Positions 17,019 to 25,872 of a stretch of 64,000 nucleotides of DNA are shown one piece after another. The stretch's first letter is position 1; every line of letters begins with the position of its first letter. The notes beneath the pieces were generated by a model that ran no database searches, was not told where the DNA came from, and was given only the letters and a program-made list of their open reading frames with translations. The position numbers were made by a program, and so were the translations under genes. The DNA is from Burkholderiales bacterium (lineage in GTDB: Bacteria > Pseudomonadota > Gammaproteobacteria > Burkholderiales > Burkholderiaceae_E), in contig JAPLQE010000065.1 of the NCBI GenBank assembly GCA_026399835.1, positions 62,001 through 126,000 of the forward strand, given 5' to 3'.

Positions 17019-18623
17019 ATGCTGGACGCCGCCCTCAAGACTCAGCTCGCCGCCTACCTCGAACGCGTGCAGCAGCCCATCGAGCTGGTGGCGTCGCTCG
17101 ACGACAGCGCGACCTCGGCACAGATGCTCGAGCTGCTGCAGGCCATCCAGGGCTGCCGCGCCGACAAGATCTCGCTGCGTCTCGACGGTGCCGACGCGCG
17201 TCGTCCGTCGTTCAGCCTGCAGCGCGCCGGCGACACGCCGCGGCTGCGCTTCGCCGGCCTGCCGCTCGGCCACGAGTTCACCTCGCTGGTGCTGGCGCTG
17301 CTGTGGACCGGCGGCCACCCGCCGAAGGTCGAGCCGGACGTGATCGACGCGATCAGGGCGCTCGAGCAGGACCTCGACTTCGACGTCTACATGTCGCTGA
17401 CCTGCCACAACTGCCCGGACGTGGTCCAGGCGCTCGCCCTGATGGCGATCCTCAATCCGCGGATCCGCACGACCGTGATCGAGGGCGGCGCGTTCCAGGC
17501 CGAGGTCGACGCGCGCCAGGTCATGGCGGTGCCGATGGTCTTCGAGGCCGGCGAGGCGTTCGGTTCGGGCCGGATGATGCTCGAGGAGATCGTCGCGAAG
17601 CTCGACACCGGCGCCGCGGCCCGCGAAGCGCAGAAGCTCGCCGCCAAGGCGCCGTTCGACGTGTTGATCGTCGGCGGTGGGCCGGCGGGCGCCGCGGCCG
17701 CCGTCTATGCGGCGCGCAAGGGCATCCGCACCGGCATCGCCACCGAGCGCATGGGCGGCCAGGTCAACGACACGATGGCGATCGAGAACTACATCTCGGT
17801 GCTGGAGACGGACGGTCCGAAGTTCGCGGCCGCGCTCGAGCAGCAGGTCCGCCACTACGGGGTCGAGATCACGAACCAGCTCCAGGCCACGAAGCTCGTC
17901 CCCGCTGCGGCGCCGGGCGGGCTGGTCGAGGTGCAGTTCGCCAACGGCGGCTCGCTGCGCTCGCGCACCGTGATCCTGTCGACCGGCGCGCGCTGGCGCA
18001 ACGTCGGCGTGCCCGGCGAGGAGACCTACCGGGGCGCCGGGGTCAACTACTGCCCGCACTGCGACGGCCCGCTCTACAAGGGCAAGCGCGTCGCCGTCAT
18101 CGGCGGTGGCAACTCGGGCGTCGAGGCGGCGATCGACCTCGCGGGCATCGTCGAGCACGTGACGCTGCTGGAGTTCGCGGAGGGCCTCAAGGCCGACGCG
18201 GTGCTGGTGCGCAAGCTGCAGAGCCTGCCCAACGTGACGATCCACACGAGCGCGCAGACGACCGAGATCACCGGCGACGGCAAGAAGGTCGACGGCATCC
18301 GCTTCAAGGACCGCGCGAGCGGCGCCGAGCACGAGATCGCGCTGGCCGGGGTGTTCGTGCAGATCGGCCTGCTGCCGAACACCGACTTCCTGCGCGGCAC
18401 GCTCGAGCTCTCGCGCTTCGGCGAGATCGAGATCGACGCGCATGGCCGCACCAACGTGCCGGGCGTCTTCGCGGCGGGCGACTGCACGACCGTGCCGTAC
18501 AAGCAGATCGTGATCAGCGCGGGCGCGGGCGCGACTGCGGCGCTCTCGGCCTTCGACCACCTGATCCGCACGTCGGCGCCAGTCGAGGCGCAGGCCGGCT
18601 CGGCGGTCCCGCTGGCGGCCTGA
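17019..18623 (+). CDS. ahpF: Alkyl hydroperoxide reductase subunit F
   Basis: A 534-residue flavoprotein that carries electrons from NAD(P)H to AhpC. The N-terminal double thioredoxin-fold domain has TCHNC (Cys129, Cys132). The FAD/NAD domains have [17 protein letters not shown], the disulfide YCPHCDGP (Cys345, Cys348) and the second nucleotide motif [14 protein letters not shown]. The C-terminal FAD motif is [16 protein letters not shown]. Cysteine numbering matches the E. coli protein. The ATG at 17019 follows AAGGAG. Partner of ahpC immediately upstream; a DUF411 gene begins three bases after its stop. Confidence 0.97.
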   Translation: MLDAALKTQLAAYLERVQQPIELVASLDDSATSAQMLELLQAIQGCRADKISLRLDGADARRPSFSLQRAGDTPRLRFAGLPLGHEFTSLVLALLWTGGHPPKVEPDVIDAIRALEQDLDFDVYMSLTCHNCPDVVQALALMAILNPRIRTTVIEGGAFQAEVDARQVMAVPMVFEAGEAFGSGRMMLEEIVAKLDTGAAAREAQKLAAKAPFDVLIVGGGPAGAAAAVYAARKGIRTGIATERMGGQVNDTMAIENYISVLETDGPKFAAALEQQVRHYGVEITNQLQATKLVPAAAPGGLVEVQFANGGSLRSRTVILSTGARWRNVGVPGEETYRGAGVNYCPHCDGPLYKGKRVAVIGGGNSGVEAAIDLAGIVEHVTLLEFAEGLKADAVLVRKLQSLPNVTIHTSAQTTEITGDGKKVDGIRFKDRASGAEHEIALAGVFVQIGLLPNTDFLRGTLELSRFGEIEIDAHGRTNVPGVFAAGDCTTVPYKQIVISAGAGATAALSAFDHLIRTSAPVEAQAGSAVPLAA

Positions 18624-18626
18624 CCC

Positions 18627-19106
18627 GTGTGCAGCGCCGCACGCCGTCGCGCGCTGTCGGCCATCGCCGCCGGCCTGGTCGCGGGCCTCGCCGGGCCGAC
18701 GCGGGCCGCGGCGCCCGCATCGGCGCCGCGGGTCGAGGTCTGGAAGGATCCGAGCTGCGGCTGCTGTCGCGATTGGGTCGCCTACCTCGAGCGCGAGGGC
18801 TTCGCGGTCGTGGTCCACGATGTCGGCAACACTGCCGCGCGCCGCCGGCTGGGCATGCCGACGAAGGTCGGCTCGTGCCACACCGCGACCGTCGGCGGCT
18901 ACGTGATCGAAGGCCATGTGCCGGTCGAGGACATCCGGCGCCTGCTCGCGCAGCGCCCGGCCGACGTGCTCGGTCTGGCGGTGCCCGGCATGCCGGTCGG
19001 CTCGCCGGGCATGGATGGCGCGATCTACGGCGACCGCAGGGATCCGTACGACGTGCTGCGCGTCGCACGCGACGGTCGCATCGACGTCTACCGCTCGGTG
19101 CGCTGA
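18627..19106 (+). CDS. DUF411 periplasmic metal-binding protein
   Basis: A 159-residue protein starting at GTG, three bases after the ahpF stop. A basic start and hydrophobic stretch (about 6-28) form an export signal. The DUF411 core is VEVWKDPSCGCCRDWVAYLE, whose CGCC pair is a likely soft-metal site, then MPTKVGSCHTATVGGYVIEGHVP. DUF411 proteins are often linked to copper or silver handling, but a biochemical role is not settled. Position behind ahpCF suggests co-induction by peroxide, perhaps to limit metal-driven radical chemistry. That link is inferred from location only. Confidence 0.82.
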   Translation: MCSAARRRALSAIAAGLVAGLAGPTRAAAPASAPRVEVWKDPSCGCCRDWVAYLEREGFAVVVHDVGNTAARRRLGMPTKVGSCHTATVGGYVIEGHVPVEDIRRLLAQRPADVLGLAVPGMPVGSPGMDGAIYGDRRDPYDVLRVARDGRIDVYRSVR

Positions 19107-19336
19107 GTCCGCTCGGCGGCCAGTGCCGCCCACCGCGCCCTGCATCTGCGCCATGCCTCCCGCCTCGCACCCCCCGCCCGCTCGTGCGGCGGGCCTCGGA
19201 TCACGCTGCCGCGGGTCGCACGGATCGGCGCCGCGGCGTACCATCGCCGGTGCCGGTCGGGCGCTGCCGCATGCGGACCGCACCCGGCGATGCCGTCTCC
19301 GATCCGACCCAAGACCAGACTCCGGGAGAAACGACC

Positions 19337-19582
19337 TTGAAAAGCATCCTGCTGATGACCGCGCTGCTCGCCTTCACCGCCGCCGCACACGCCGAAGGTG
19401 CCAGCTGCTCCGCGACCGCGGGCGACAAGAAGCTCGCCGGCGCGGCGAAGAACAGCTTCATGAAGAAGTGTGAAACCGACGCCAAGACCACCTGCGACAC
19501 CCAGGCCGCCGACAAGAAGCTCGCCGGCGCCGCGAAGAACAGCTTCGTGAAGAAGTGCGTGTCGGACGCGGTCGGCAAGTGA
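19337..19582 (+). CDS. PsiF-like secreted small protein with two repeat units
   Basis: An 81-residue exported protein. The start is TTG at 19337, preceded by GGGAGAA, giving the signal peptide MKSILLMTALLAFTAAAHA; an ATG at 19355 is the alternative. The mature part is two PsiF-type units, each reading DKKLAGAAKNSF(M/V)KKC with flanking cysteines (CSATAG, CETDAKTTC, CVSDAVGK). PsiF proteins are small periplasmic proteins first seen under phosphate starvation; their function is unknown. The repeats are 46 of 48 bases identical in DNA (19423-19470 and 19510-19557), suggesting recent internal duplication or conversion. It is followed by a hairpin terminator. Confidence 0.75.
   Translation: MKSILLMTALLAFTAAAHAEGASCSATAGDKKLAGAAKNSFMKKCETDAKTTCDTQAADKKLAGAAKNSFVKKCVSDAVGK
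19423..19557 (+). repeat. Pair of 48-bp direct repeats inside the PsiF-like gene
   Basis: Bases 19423-19470 and 19510-19557 differ at only two positions and are 87 bp apart, so both encode the same peptide unit in frame. Confidence 0.85.
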
Positions 19583-19595
19583 CCGCCTGAGGGCT

Positions 19596-19618
19596 GCGGC
19601 CGGGGCACGCCCGGCCGC
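19596..19618 (+). terminator. Hairpin after the PsiF-like gene
   Basis: GCGGCCGGG (19596-19604) pairs with CCCGGCCGC (19610-19618) around a 5-base loop. Further weak pairing GGGCT/GACCC extends it. It begins 14 bases after the stop codon. No T-run follows. Confidence 0.5.
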
Positions 19619-19783
19619 GACCCTCGGCTCGACGCGTCGTCCATGTGCCCCTGCGGGTCGTTCCCGGGGGGCGTGGCGCTCCGGACCGGGAATGCGCCGG
19701 CGCGGATGACCGGCCGAGCGGGGCGGGCTACGATCGGCGGGCGGTGGCGTCCGCCCCGCCCCCCGATCCCCAGGAGCCCCGAG

Positions 19784-20920
19784 ATGCCCGAGCCGTTGCG
19801 CATGCGCGCCCCGTTCCACGTCCCCCGACTGCAGATGTCCGCGGTCGCGCTCGCCGCGCTCGCGGCCCTTGCCGTGCCGGCGGTTGCCGTCGAGCCGGCG
19901 AGCGTCCTCCAGGCCTCGCGCAAGCTGGTGCCCGCCGGCCCGTGGCCCGCGGGCGACGAACTCGGCATGGCGAACGCGATCGGCGCGGGCACGCAGATGC
20001 GTTGCGGCTGGCACCTGTCGCAGCCGAAGGCGCGCAGCTACGAGCTCTCGCACGTGCGCTCCAACACCATGCCGAAGTCGCCGTTCACCGGGCCCTACAC
20101 GACGCAGTACAAGCCGACGAGCGTGCTGCCCTTCACCGCGCACGCGTTCAACTCCGAGAAGTACGCGGCCGATGCCGAGCCGGCGCAGCAGGGCACGCAG
20201 ATCGACGCGCTCGGGCACTTCGCCTACCTCGAGAAGCCCTGGGACGGGCAGGGCACGCCGCCGCTCGACACCGCGCGCTACTACGGCGGCTACACGCAGC
20301 AGCAGGTCAAGCCGACGCCCGACTCGCCGCTGCTCAAGCTCGGCATGGAGAAGGTGCCGCCGCTGGTGAGCTCGGCGGTGCTGCTGGATGCGCAGGCCGT
20401 CGTCGGCCAGGGCCGCCCGATGAAGGGCGGCGAGCTGGTCACCGCCGCCCACATCCAGGCGATGCTCAAGGCGCAGGGGCTCGGCAAGCGCGGGATCCTG
20501 CCCGGCGACATCGTGCTGATCCACACCGGCTGGGGCGAGCAGTGGAAGGATCCGGGCGGCGAGTCGACGCCCTACTACACGCAGGGCCCCGGCCTGTCGT
20601 ACGACGCCGCCCAGCTCCTCGGCAGGGCCCGGATCGTCGCGGTCGGTCTCGACGTGCCCTTCATCGACCCGGTCGCCGAGGGCTTCCTGCAGGGCAAGGC
20701 GCCCCCCGCGGCCGGCACGCCGGCCGGCCTGCCGTTCGCCGTCCACCACCACATGCTCACCCAGATGGGCATCCACCACCTGGAGAGCGTGCGCACCACG
20801 GACCTGGCGGCCGACAAGGTGTGGACCTCGTGCACGATGATCCTGCCGCTGCGCACGGCAGGCGCGGCCGGGTCCGCGATCCGGCCGGTGGCCTACGGCG
20901 TGCCGGGACGCCGGCCGTGA
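19784..20920 (+). CDS. Cyclase family (kynurenine formamidase-like) exported protein
   Basis: A 378-residue protein of the putative cyclase family (metal-dependent amide/ester hydrolases related to kynurenine formamidase). The ATG at 19784 follows GGAG. A basic start and hydrophobic segment (about 15-36) look like a signal peptide. The metal motif reads GTQIDALGHFAY; the common HGTHxD form has Gln in place of one His, as in the GTQxDALGH subgroup. Further motifs are PGDIVLIHTGWGEQW and a late HHHMLTQMG. It is translationally coupled (GTGA) to a PaaI-type thioesterase. The substrate is unknown; the pairing suggests ring opening followed by thioester turnover, which is speculative. Confidence 0.82.
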   Translation: MPEPLRMRAPFHVPRLQMSAVALAALAALAVPAVAVEPASVLQASRKLVPAGPWPAGDELGMANAIGAGTQMRCGWHLSQPKARSYELSHVRSNTMPKSPFTGPYTTQYKPTSVLPFTAHAFNSEKYAADAEPAQQGTQIDALGHFAYLEKPWDGQGTPPLDTARYYGGYTQQQVKPTPDSPLLKLGMEKVPPLVSSAVLLDAQAVVGQGRPMKGGELVTAAHIQAMLKAQGLGKRGILPGDIVLIHTGWGEQWKDPGGESTPYYTQGPGLSYDAAQLLGRARIVAVGLDVPFIDPVAEGFLQGKAPPAAGTPAGLPFAVHHHMLTQMGIHHLESVRTTDLAADKVWTSCTMILPLRTAGAAGSAIRPVAYGVPGRRP

Positions 20921-21354
20921 GCGAGGCGGCGGGCGGCGGGCCGGCGTCGGCGTCGGGGCTGGTGCTGCCCGGCACCGACCTGCTCGATGCGATGGGCTTC
21001 GTGCGGGTCGTCGAGGTGGACCGCGAAGGCGGGCGCGTGCGTGCCGAGTTCGATGTGCGGCCGCGCTTCTGCCATACCGGCGGGACGATCGCGCAGGGCG
21101 GCTTCGTCACCGCCTGGCTCGACTTCACGATGGCGCAGGCCGCGATCGTGCGTGGCGGTCCGGGCATCGCCGGGGTCGCCACGCTCGAGCTCAAGGTCAG
21201 CTTCCTGCAGCGGGTCGGCCCGGGCCGGGTGATCGCCGAGGGGCGCGTGCAGCGGATGGGGCGGCGTGTCGCCTTCCTGGAGGCGTCGCTGCACGATCCG
21301 CGCGGCGCGCTGCTCGCGACCGCGTCCTCCACGGCCATCGTCGGCGCGGGCTGA
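20917..21354 (+). CDS. PaaI-family hotdog thioesterase
   Basis: A 145-residue hotdog-fold protein starting at GTG, overlapping the cyclase stop as GTGA. The signature region HTGGTIAQGGFVTAWLDFTM has the family pattern of small residues and an acidic position on the central helix (Asp in WLDFTM). ELKVSFLQRVGPGRVIAEGRV and a C-terminal strand pair complete the fold. Members hydrolyse acyl- or aryl-CoA thioesters in the cytoplasm. Coupling to the cyclase suggests a joint pathway. No ATG fits before residue 26, so GTG is the natural start. Confidence 0.82.
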   Translation: MSEAAGGGPASASGLVLPGTDLLDAMGFVRVVEVDREGGRVRAEFDVRPRFCHTGGTIAQGGFVTAWLDFTMAQAAIVRGGPGIAGVATLELKVSFLQRVGPGRVIAEGRVQRMGRRVAFLEASLHDPRGALLATASSTAIVGAG

Positions 21355-21426
21355 ACCAGCGCGGGCCTCGCCCGCCCGGCCGCGTCCGCCACCGGCAGCG
21401 GGGCTTGCCTTGCGATGCCTGCGCCG

Positions 21427-22722
21427 TCAGCGTCCGGCCGACGCGGCCTCGCCCTCGGCCGCGAGCGCCCAGTGCTGCAGCGGCGCGAACCGATGGCTGC
21501 CGCCGCGCTCGAGCAGGCGCACCCTCGGGGCGCCGGGAGCGGCATCGCGCACGGCGCGGGCGAGTGACGGTGGCGGCGGTACGCGCCGCGCGGCGCCCGA
21601 GAAGTCCTCGAGCCGCAGCGGGATCGCCGTGCGGGGCGCGATCCGCGCGACCGCGCGCAGGCTCTGAGCCGCATCCATCGACCCGCCCAGGCCGAGCACC
21701 GAAGTCCCGCCGACGTGCAGCAGCGCCAGGTCGAGGTCGCCCAGGCGCGGCACGAGCGCGGCGAGCAGCGCGTCGTCGATGCCGGTATCGCCGCTGATCC
21801 AGATCCGGTAGGCCGGAGGCTCGTCGGCGGTACCGAACGCCATCAGCGTGCCCATCGAGGCCGGCAGCAGCGAGGCCAGCCCGGGCGGACCGCTGCGGGT
21901 CGGCGTCGCGGTCAGCTGAACCCGGGTGTCGCCGCGATCGATGCGCAGGCTGCCCCAGGCGGGCAGGGCGTGGACCGAGGCGAAGCCCATCGCCACCAGC
22001 TCGGTGCGTGCCTCGAGCGGCGCGACGATCGGCACGTCGCGCGGCAGCAGCCGACGCGCGAGCCGGTCGAAGTGATCCTCGCGCAGCCGCGACACGATGA
22101 CGAGGTCGATCGGCGGCAGCTCGTCGATGTCGAGTGCCGGATCCACGCGGCGCGGGGTCGGCAGGCCGGGCACGATGTGCGCCGGTTCGCCGCGTCGCAG
22201 GAAGGTCGGGTCGGTCAGTACCGTCAGGCCGTGGCTGCGGATCAGCACCGTCGCCTCGCCCAGCCAGGTCACGCTGCCCTCGGCGGGCGGGCCGTAGCGG
22301 ATCGCCCGTCCCGCAGGCGGCAGGCGCAGCTGACGTCGGGGCATCGCGTCGGCGGCGCCTCGGGACTCCGCGGCAATGCGCGCATCGGCCGCCTCGAGTG
22401 AAGCGCCAGGGCCCGCATCCGCGTCCTGGCGGGGCTGAGCGAACTGCACGCGCATGCCCAGCAGGCCGGCCTCGGCGGCCCGTGCGACGGCGTGGTCGGC
22501 CGCATCCTCGGCGGCGGGCTCGTGGGCGTCGGCGAGCGGCGGCAGGGACAGGGCCGAGGCGGGCGGCGGGGCCGAGTTGGCGAGCATGCGGGCGGCACCG
22601 GCGGACAGTCCCGCCGCCAGCCCCAGCATCAGCAGCAGCGCGAGCACCGCGATCAGCGCACCGCCCGACGCGCGCCCCGGTGACCTCACCGATGGCGTGC
22701 CGCGCCCTCGTACCCTTGCCAT
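21427..22722 (-). CDS. MBL-fold protein with degenerate metal motif, membrane-anchored
   Basis: A 431-residue protein with an N-terminal hydrophobic anchor (about 22-46), a linker and a metallo-beta-lactamase-like domain of the UlaG/NAPE-PLD type: VTWLGEATVLIRSHGLTVLTDPTF, RIWISGDTGIDD and LLHVGG. Where active relatives carry SHLHxDHxD, this protein reads SRLREDHFD. Both leading histidines are arginine (codons CGG and CGC) and only the Asp-His pair remains. Zinc binding, and so hydrolase activity, is doubtful. The fold is otherwise intact, so a binding or regulatory role is possible. Same strand as the prkA-yeaH-spoVR operon and 94 bp behind it; a hairpin at 22729-22753 intervenes. Confidence 0.78.
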   Translation of the reverse strand: MARVRGRGTPSVRSPGRASGGALIAVLALLLMLGLAAGLSAGAARMLANSAPPPASALSLPPLADAHEPAAEDAADHAVARAAEAGLLGMRVQFAQPRQDADAGPGASLEAADARIAAESRGAADAMPRRQLRLPPAGRAIRYGPPAEGSVTWLGEATVLIRSHGLTVLTDPTFLRRGEPAHIVPGLPTPRRVDPALDIDELPPIDLVIVSRLREDHFDRLARRLLPRDVPIVAPLEARTELVAMGFASVHALPAWGSLRIDRGDTRVQLTATPTRSGPPGLASLLPASMGTLMAFGTADEPPAYRIWISGDTGIDDALLAALVPRLGDLDLALLHVGGTSVLGLGGSMDAAQSLRAVARIAPRTAIPLRLEDFSGAARRVPPPPSLARAVRDAAPGAPRVRLLERGGSHRFAPLQHWALAAEGEAASAGR

Positions 22723-22728
22723 GCTGTC

Positions 22729-22753
22729 GATCCCGGTCGAGTCGGCCGGGATC
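22729..22753 (-). terminator. Hairpin after spoVR
   Basis: GATCCCGG (22729-22736) pairs with CCGGGATC (22746-22753) across 9 bases, between the spoVR stop and the start of the MBL-fold gene. There is no T-run. Confidence 0.4.
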
Positions 22754-22816
22754 GCTGAACGCGGCCGGTCCGACCGGTCAGGCAGGCAAGCGCCGTGCCC
22801 CGGACGCGGCCGGTGC

Positions 22817-24493
22817 TCAGCGGCCGACGCCGCGCAGCGCGCTGGTGGTCGCCGAGCCCGCGACGCGCCGCTGGCGCGCCTCCATCTTGCATTCGTGCAC
22901 CGGGATGATCCGTCCGTCCTCGGCCTGCGTCTCGAGCTTCACGGTGAAGCCCCAGAGCTGCGCCATGTGCCGGACCACCGGTTCGCACTCGGGGGCGAGC
23001 GCGCGCCGGTCGCGGCGGAAGTGACGCAGCGTGAGCGACCGGTCGCCCTCGAGGTCGACCGAGACGACCTGGATGTCGGGTTCGCGCTCGCCGAGCGAGT
23101 ACTGCTTCGACAGCGACTCGCGGACCAGCCTGTAGCCGGAGTCGTCGTGGATGGCACCGATGCGGCGGGTCGGCTCGGAGTCGTCGTCGACCAGGCAGAA
23201 GAGCCTGAAGTCGCGGATCACCTTGGGCGAGAGGAACTGCGCGATGAAGCTCTCGTCCTTGAAGTTGCGCATCGCCCAGTCGAGCGTCTTGTGCCAGTCG
23301 CTCCCGGCGATGTCGGGGAACCAGCGCCTGTCCTCGTCGGTCGGTGCCTCGCAGATGCGGCGGATGTCGCGGAACATCGCGAATCCGAGCGCGTACGGGT
23401 TGATGCCGCCGTAGCGCTGACTGTCGAAGCCGGGCTGCGTGAGCACGTTGGTGTGCGAGGTCAGCACCTCCAGCATGAACGCGTCGGACACCAGGCCCTC
23501 GTCGTACATCGTCTGCAGGATGGTGTAGTGCCAGAACGTGGCCCAGCCCTCGTTCATCACCTGCGTCTGGCGCTGCGGATAGAAGTACTGCGAGATCTTG
23601 CGCACGATCCGGGCGAGCTCGCGCTGCCAGGGCTCGAGCAGCGGCGCATGCTTCTCGACGAAGTACAGCAGGTTCTCCTGAGGCTCGGCGGGGAAGCTGC
23701 GGTGACGCGCCTCGCCGGTCTCGTCGCTCGGGCGGCTCGGCAGCGTGCGCCACAGGTCGTTGACCTGCTGCTGCATGTGCACCTCGCGCTCCTTGAGCCG
23801 CGCCTGTTCCTGCGCGAGCGAGCGCTTGTTCGGGCGCTTGTAGCGGTCGACGCCGTGGTTGGCCAGCGCGTGGCAGGCGTCGAGCACGCGCTCGACTTCC
23901 AGCTCGCCGTGGCGCTGCTCGCATTCGGCGACGAAGCGCTTGGCGAACACCAGGTAGTCGATGATCGAGTCCGCGTGGGTCCAGGTGCGGAACAGGTAGT
24001 TGCCCTTGAAGAAGGAGTTGTGGCCGTAGCAGGCGTGCGCGATCACCAGCGCCTGCATCGGCATCGTGTTCTCCTCCATCAGGTAGGCGATGCACGGGTC
24101 CGAGTTGATGACGATCTCGTAGGCCAGCCCCATGTGGCCGCGGCGGTAGGTCTGCTCGGTCGACAGGTAGTGCTTGCCGTAGGACCAGTGCGTGTAGCCC
24201 ACCGGCATCCCGTGCGACGCGTACGCGTCCATCATCTGCTCTGCGGTGATCACCTCGATCTGGTTCGGATAGGTGTCCAGCCCGTAGTCGCGCGCGATCC
24301 GGGCGATCTCGCGGTCGTAGCGCTCGATCAGCTCGAAGGTCCACTCCGAGCCCCCGGGCAGCAGGCGGTCGCCACGCGAGGGGGCCGGCCCGGGGCGGGC
24401 CATCGCGGCCGCGTGGCCGTGCGCGGCGTCGGCATCGGCGGCGATGTCGTGCAGCGGCTCGGCCGGATTCGGCGAGGCGTCGGGATCGGTCAT
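22817..24493 (-). CDS. SpoVR/YcgB family stress protein
   Basis: A 558-residue member of the SpoVR family, slightly longer than E. coli YcgB through an N-terminal extension. The family core is visible: IERYDREIARIARDYGLDTYPNQIEVI, HWSYGKHYLSTEQTYRRG, YEIVINSDPCIAYLMEEN, ALVIAHACYGHNSFFKGN, NEGWATFWHYTILQTMYDEG and GGINPYALGFAMFRDI. The biochemical function is unknown. The conserved histidines and glutamates suggest a metal enzyme. Third gene after prkA and yeaH, a grouping conserved across proteobacteria and tied to stationary-phase and stress responses. The ATG at 24493 is preferred because GGAGGG precedes it by ten bases; an in-frame ATG at 24511 is the alternative. Confidence 0.93.
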   Translation of the reverse strand: MTDPDASPNPAEPLHDIAADADAAHGHAAAMARPGPAPSRGDRLLPGGSEWTFELIERYDREIARIARDYGLDTYPNQIEVITAEQMMDAYASHGMPVGYTHWSYGKHYLSTEQTYRRGHMGLAYEIVINSDPCIAYLMEENTMPMQALVIAHACYGHNSFFKGNYLFRTWTHADSIIDYLVFAKRFVAECEQRHGELEVERVLDACHALANHGVDRYKRPNKRSLAQEQARLKEREVHMQQQVNDLWRTLPSRPSDETGEARHRSFPAEPQENLLYFVEKHAPLLEPWQRELARIVRKISQYFYPQRQTQVMNEGWATFWHYTILQTMYDEGLVSDAFMLEVLTSHTNVLTQPGFDSQRYGGINPYALGFAMFRDIRRICEAPTDEDRRWFPDIAGSDWHKTLDWAMRNFKDESFIAQFLSPKVIRDFRLFCLVDDDSEPTRRIGAIHDDSGYRLVRESLSKQYSLGEREPDIQVVSVDLEGDRSLTLRHFRRDRRALAPECEPVVRHMAQLWGFTVKLETQAEDGRIIPVHECKMEARQRRVAGSATTSALRGVGR

Positions 24494-24516
24494 CGGGACG
24501 GGTCCCTCCATGTCCT

Positions 24517-25842
24517 TCAGGCGGCCATCTTCTGCTTGCGCGCGAACAGCTCGCGCAGCACCGGATACACGTCGGCCCGGCCCATGATGCGGCCCATCGC
24601 CAGGTTGCGCGCGCCGGCGCGCGCCAGCTCGAACTGTTCCCACAGCGATTGGGGCTGCGCGGCGTCGATCTCGATGTAGCAGTAGTACTGCACGCGCGGC
24701 AGCAGTTCGGCGACCAGCAGCTCGTGGCACTTCGGGCAGTCGCTCTCCCAGTTGTCGCCGTCCGAGGCCTGGGCGACGTAGACGTTCCACTGGTCGAGCG
24801 GGAAGCGTTCCTTGATCGTCTCGACCGCGAGCTCGAGCGCGCTCGAGACCAGGGTGCCGCCGGACTCCCGGGAGTGGAAGAAGCCTTCCTCGTCGACCAC
24901 CGCGGCTGTCGTGTGATGGCGGATGAAGACGATCTCGATGCGCTCGTAGTGCTGGGTGAGGAACAGGTGCAGCAGGATGAAGAAGCGCTTGGCGAGGTCC
25001 TTGCGGTTCTCGTCCATCGAGCCCGAGACGTCCATCACGCACAGCATCACCGCCTGCGACACCGGCTTGGGCTGCTGCACGCGGTTGTTGTAGCGCAGGT
25101 CGAACTCGTCGATGAAGGGTACGCGGGCGATCCGCCCGAGCAGCCGGTCGCGCTCGGCGAGCAGTGCCTGCAACGCCGAGTCGGCGGGCTCGGCCGCGGG
25201 CGCGTCGTCCTGCACGGGCGGCGCGATCGGCGTGGTCGCCGCGAGGTGGCGCCGCTCGGCGGCGATCAGCTCGTCGACGTCGCGCAGCTGGGCACGGTAG
25301 GGCGCGGCGAGCGCGATGCGGCGGGCGAGCGATTCGCGCATCGTGCGCATGATCGACAGGTTCGAGGGCGTGCCGTCGCTGCGATAGCCGCCGCGGCGCA
25401 GCTTCGTCTGCGGGATCTGTGCGAGCTGGGTCTTCACCAGGTCGGGCAGCTCCATGTCCTCGAAGAAGAACTCGAGGAACTCCTCGCGGCTCAGCGCGAA
25501 GGTGAACGCGTCCTCGCTCTCGCCCGAATCACCGGCCTTGCCCGAGCCCCCGCCACCGCTACCGCCCTGGGGCCGCGGGAGCTTGTCGCCGGTGGTGAAC
25601 TCCTTGTTGCCGGGCAGCACCCGCTCGCGGCGCCCGCCCGGGCCGAGCGAGAAGTTCGGCTCGTTCAGGTCGCGCGAGGGGATCGTGACGTTGCCGCCTC
25701 GGTCGGTGTCGGTGATCTTGCGCTGCGTGACCGCCCGCGCCACGGCCTCCCGAACCTGCGCCTTGTAGCGCTTGAGGAAGCGCTGCTGGTTGCCGGCGCT
25801 CTTGCGCCGGCCGTTCGCCCGTCTGTCGATGATCTCGGACAT
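24517..25842 (-). CDS. yeaH: YeaH/DUF444 von Willebrand-like protein
   Basis: A 441-residue DUF444 protein. A basic N-terminus (RRANGRRKSAGNQQRFLKRY) is followed by a Gly-rich linker (PQGGSGGGGSGKAG) and a C-terminal von Willebrand A-like domain. The metal-adhesion motif DVSGSMDENRK lies near residue 272, with later motifs RHHTTAAVVDEEGFF and SGGTLVSSALELA. It is encoded between prkA and spoVR, 30 bp after prkA. In E. coli the YeaG kinase/YeaH pair acts in sustained nitrogen starvation. YeaH is presumably a partner of the kinase, but its molecular job is unknown. Confidence 0.93.
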   Translation of the reverse strand: MSEIIDRRANGRRKSAGNQQRFLKRYKAQVREAVARAVTQRKITDTDRGGNVTIPSRDLNEPNFSLGPGGRRERVLPGNKEFTTGDKLPRPQGGSGGGGSGKAGDSGESEDAFTFALSREEFLEFFFEDMELPDLVKTQLAQIPQTKLRRGGYRSDGTPSNLSIMRTMRESLARRIALAAPYRAQLRDVDELIAAERRHLAATTPIAPPVQDDAPAAEPADSALQALLAERDRLLGRIARVPFIDEFDLRYNNRVQQPKPVSQAVMLCVMDVSGSMDENRKDLAKRFFILLHLFLTQHYERIEIVFIRHHTTAAVVDEEGFFHSRESGGTLVSSALELAVETIKERFPLDQWNVYVAQASDGDNWESDCPKCHELLVAELLPRVQYYCYIEIDAAQPQSLWEQFELARAGARNLAMGRIMGRADVYPVLRELFARKQKMAA

Positions 25843-25872
25843 GCCGCGCCTCCTCCCGGTCGGCGGCCGGCG

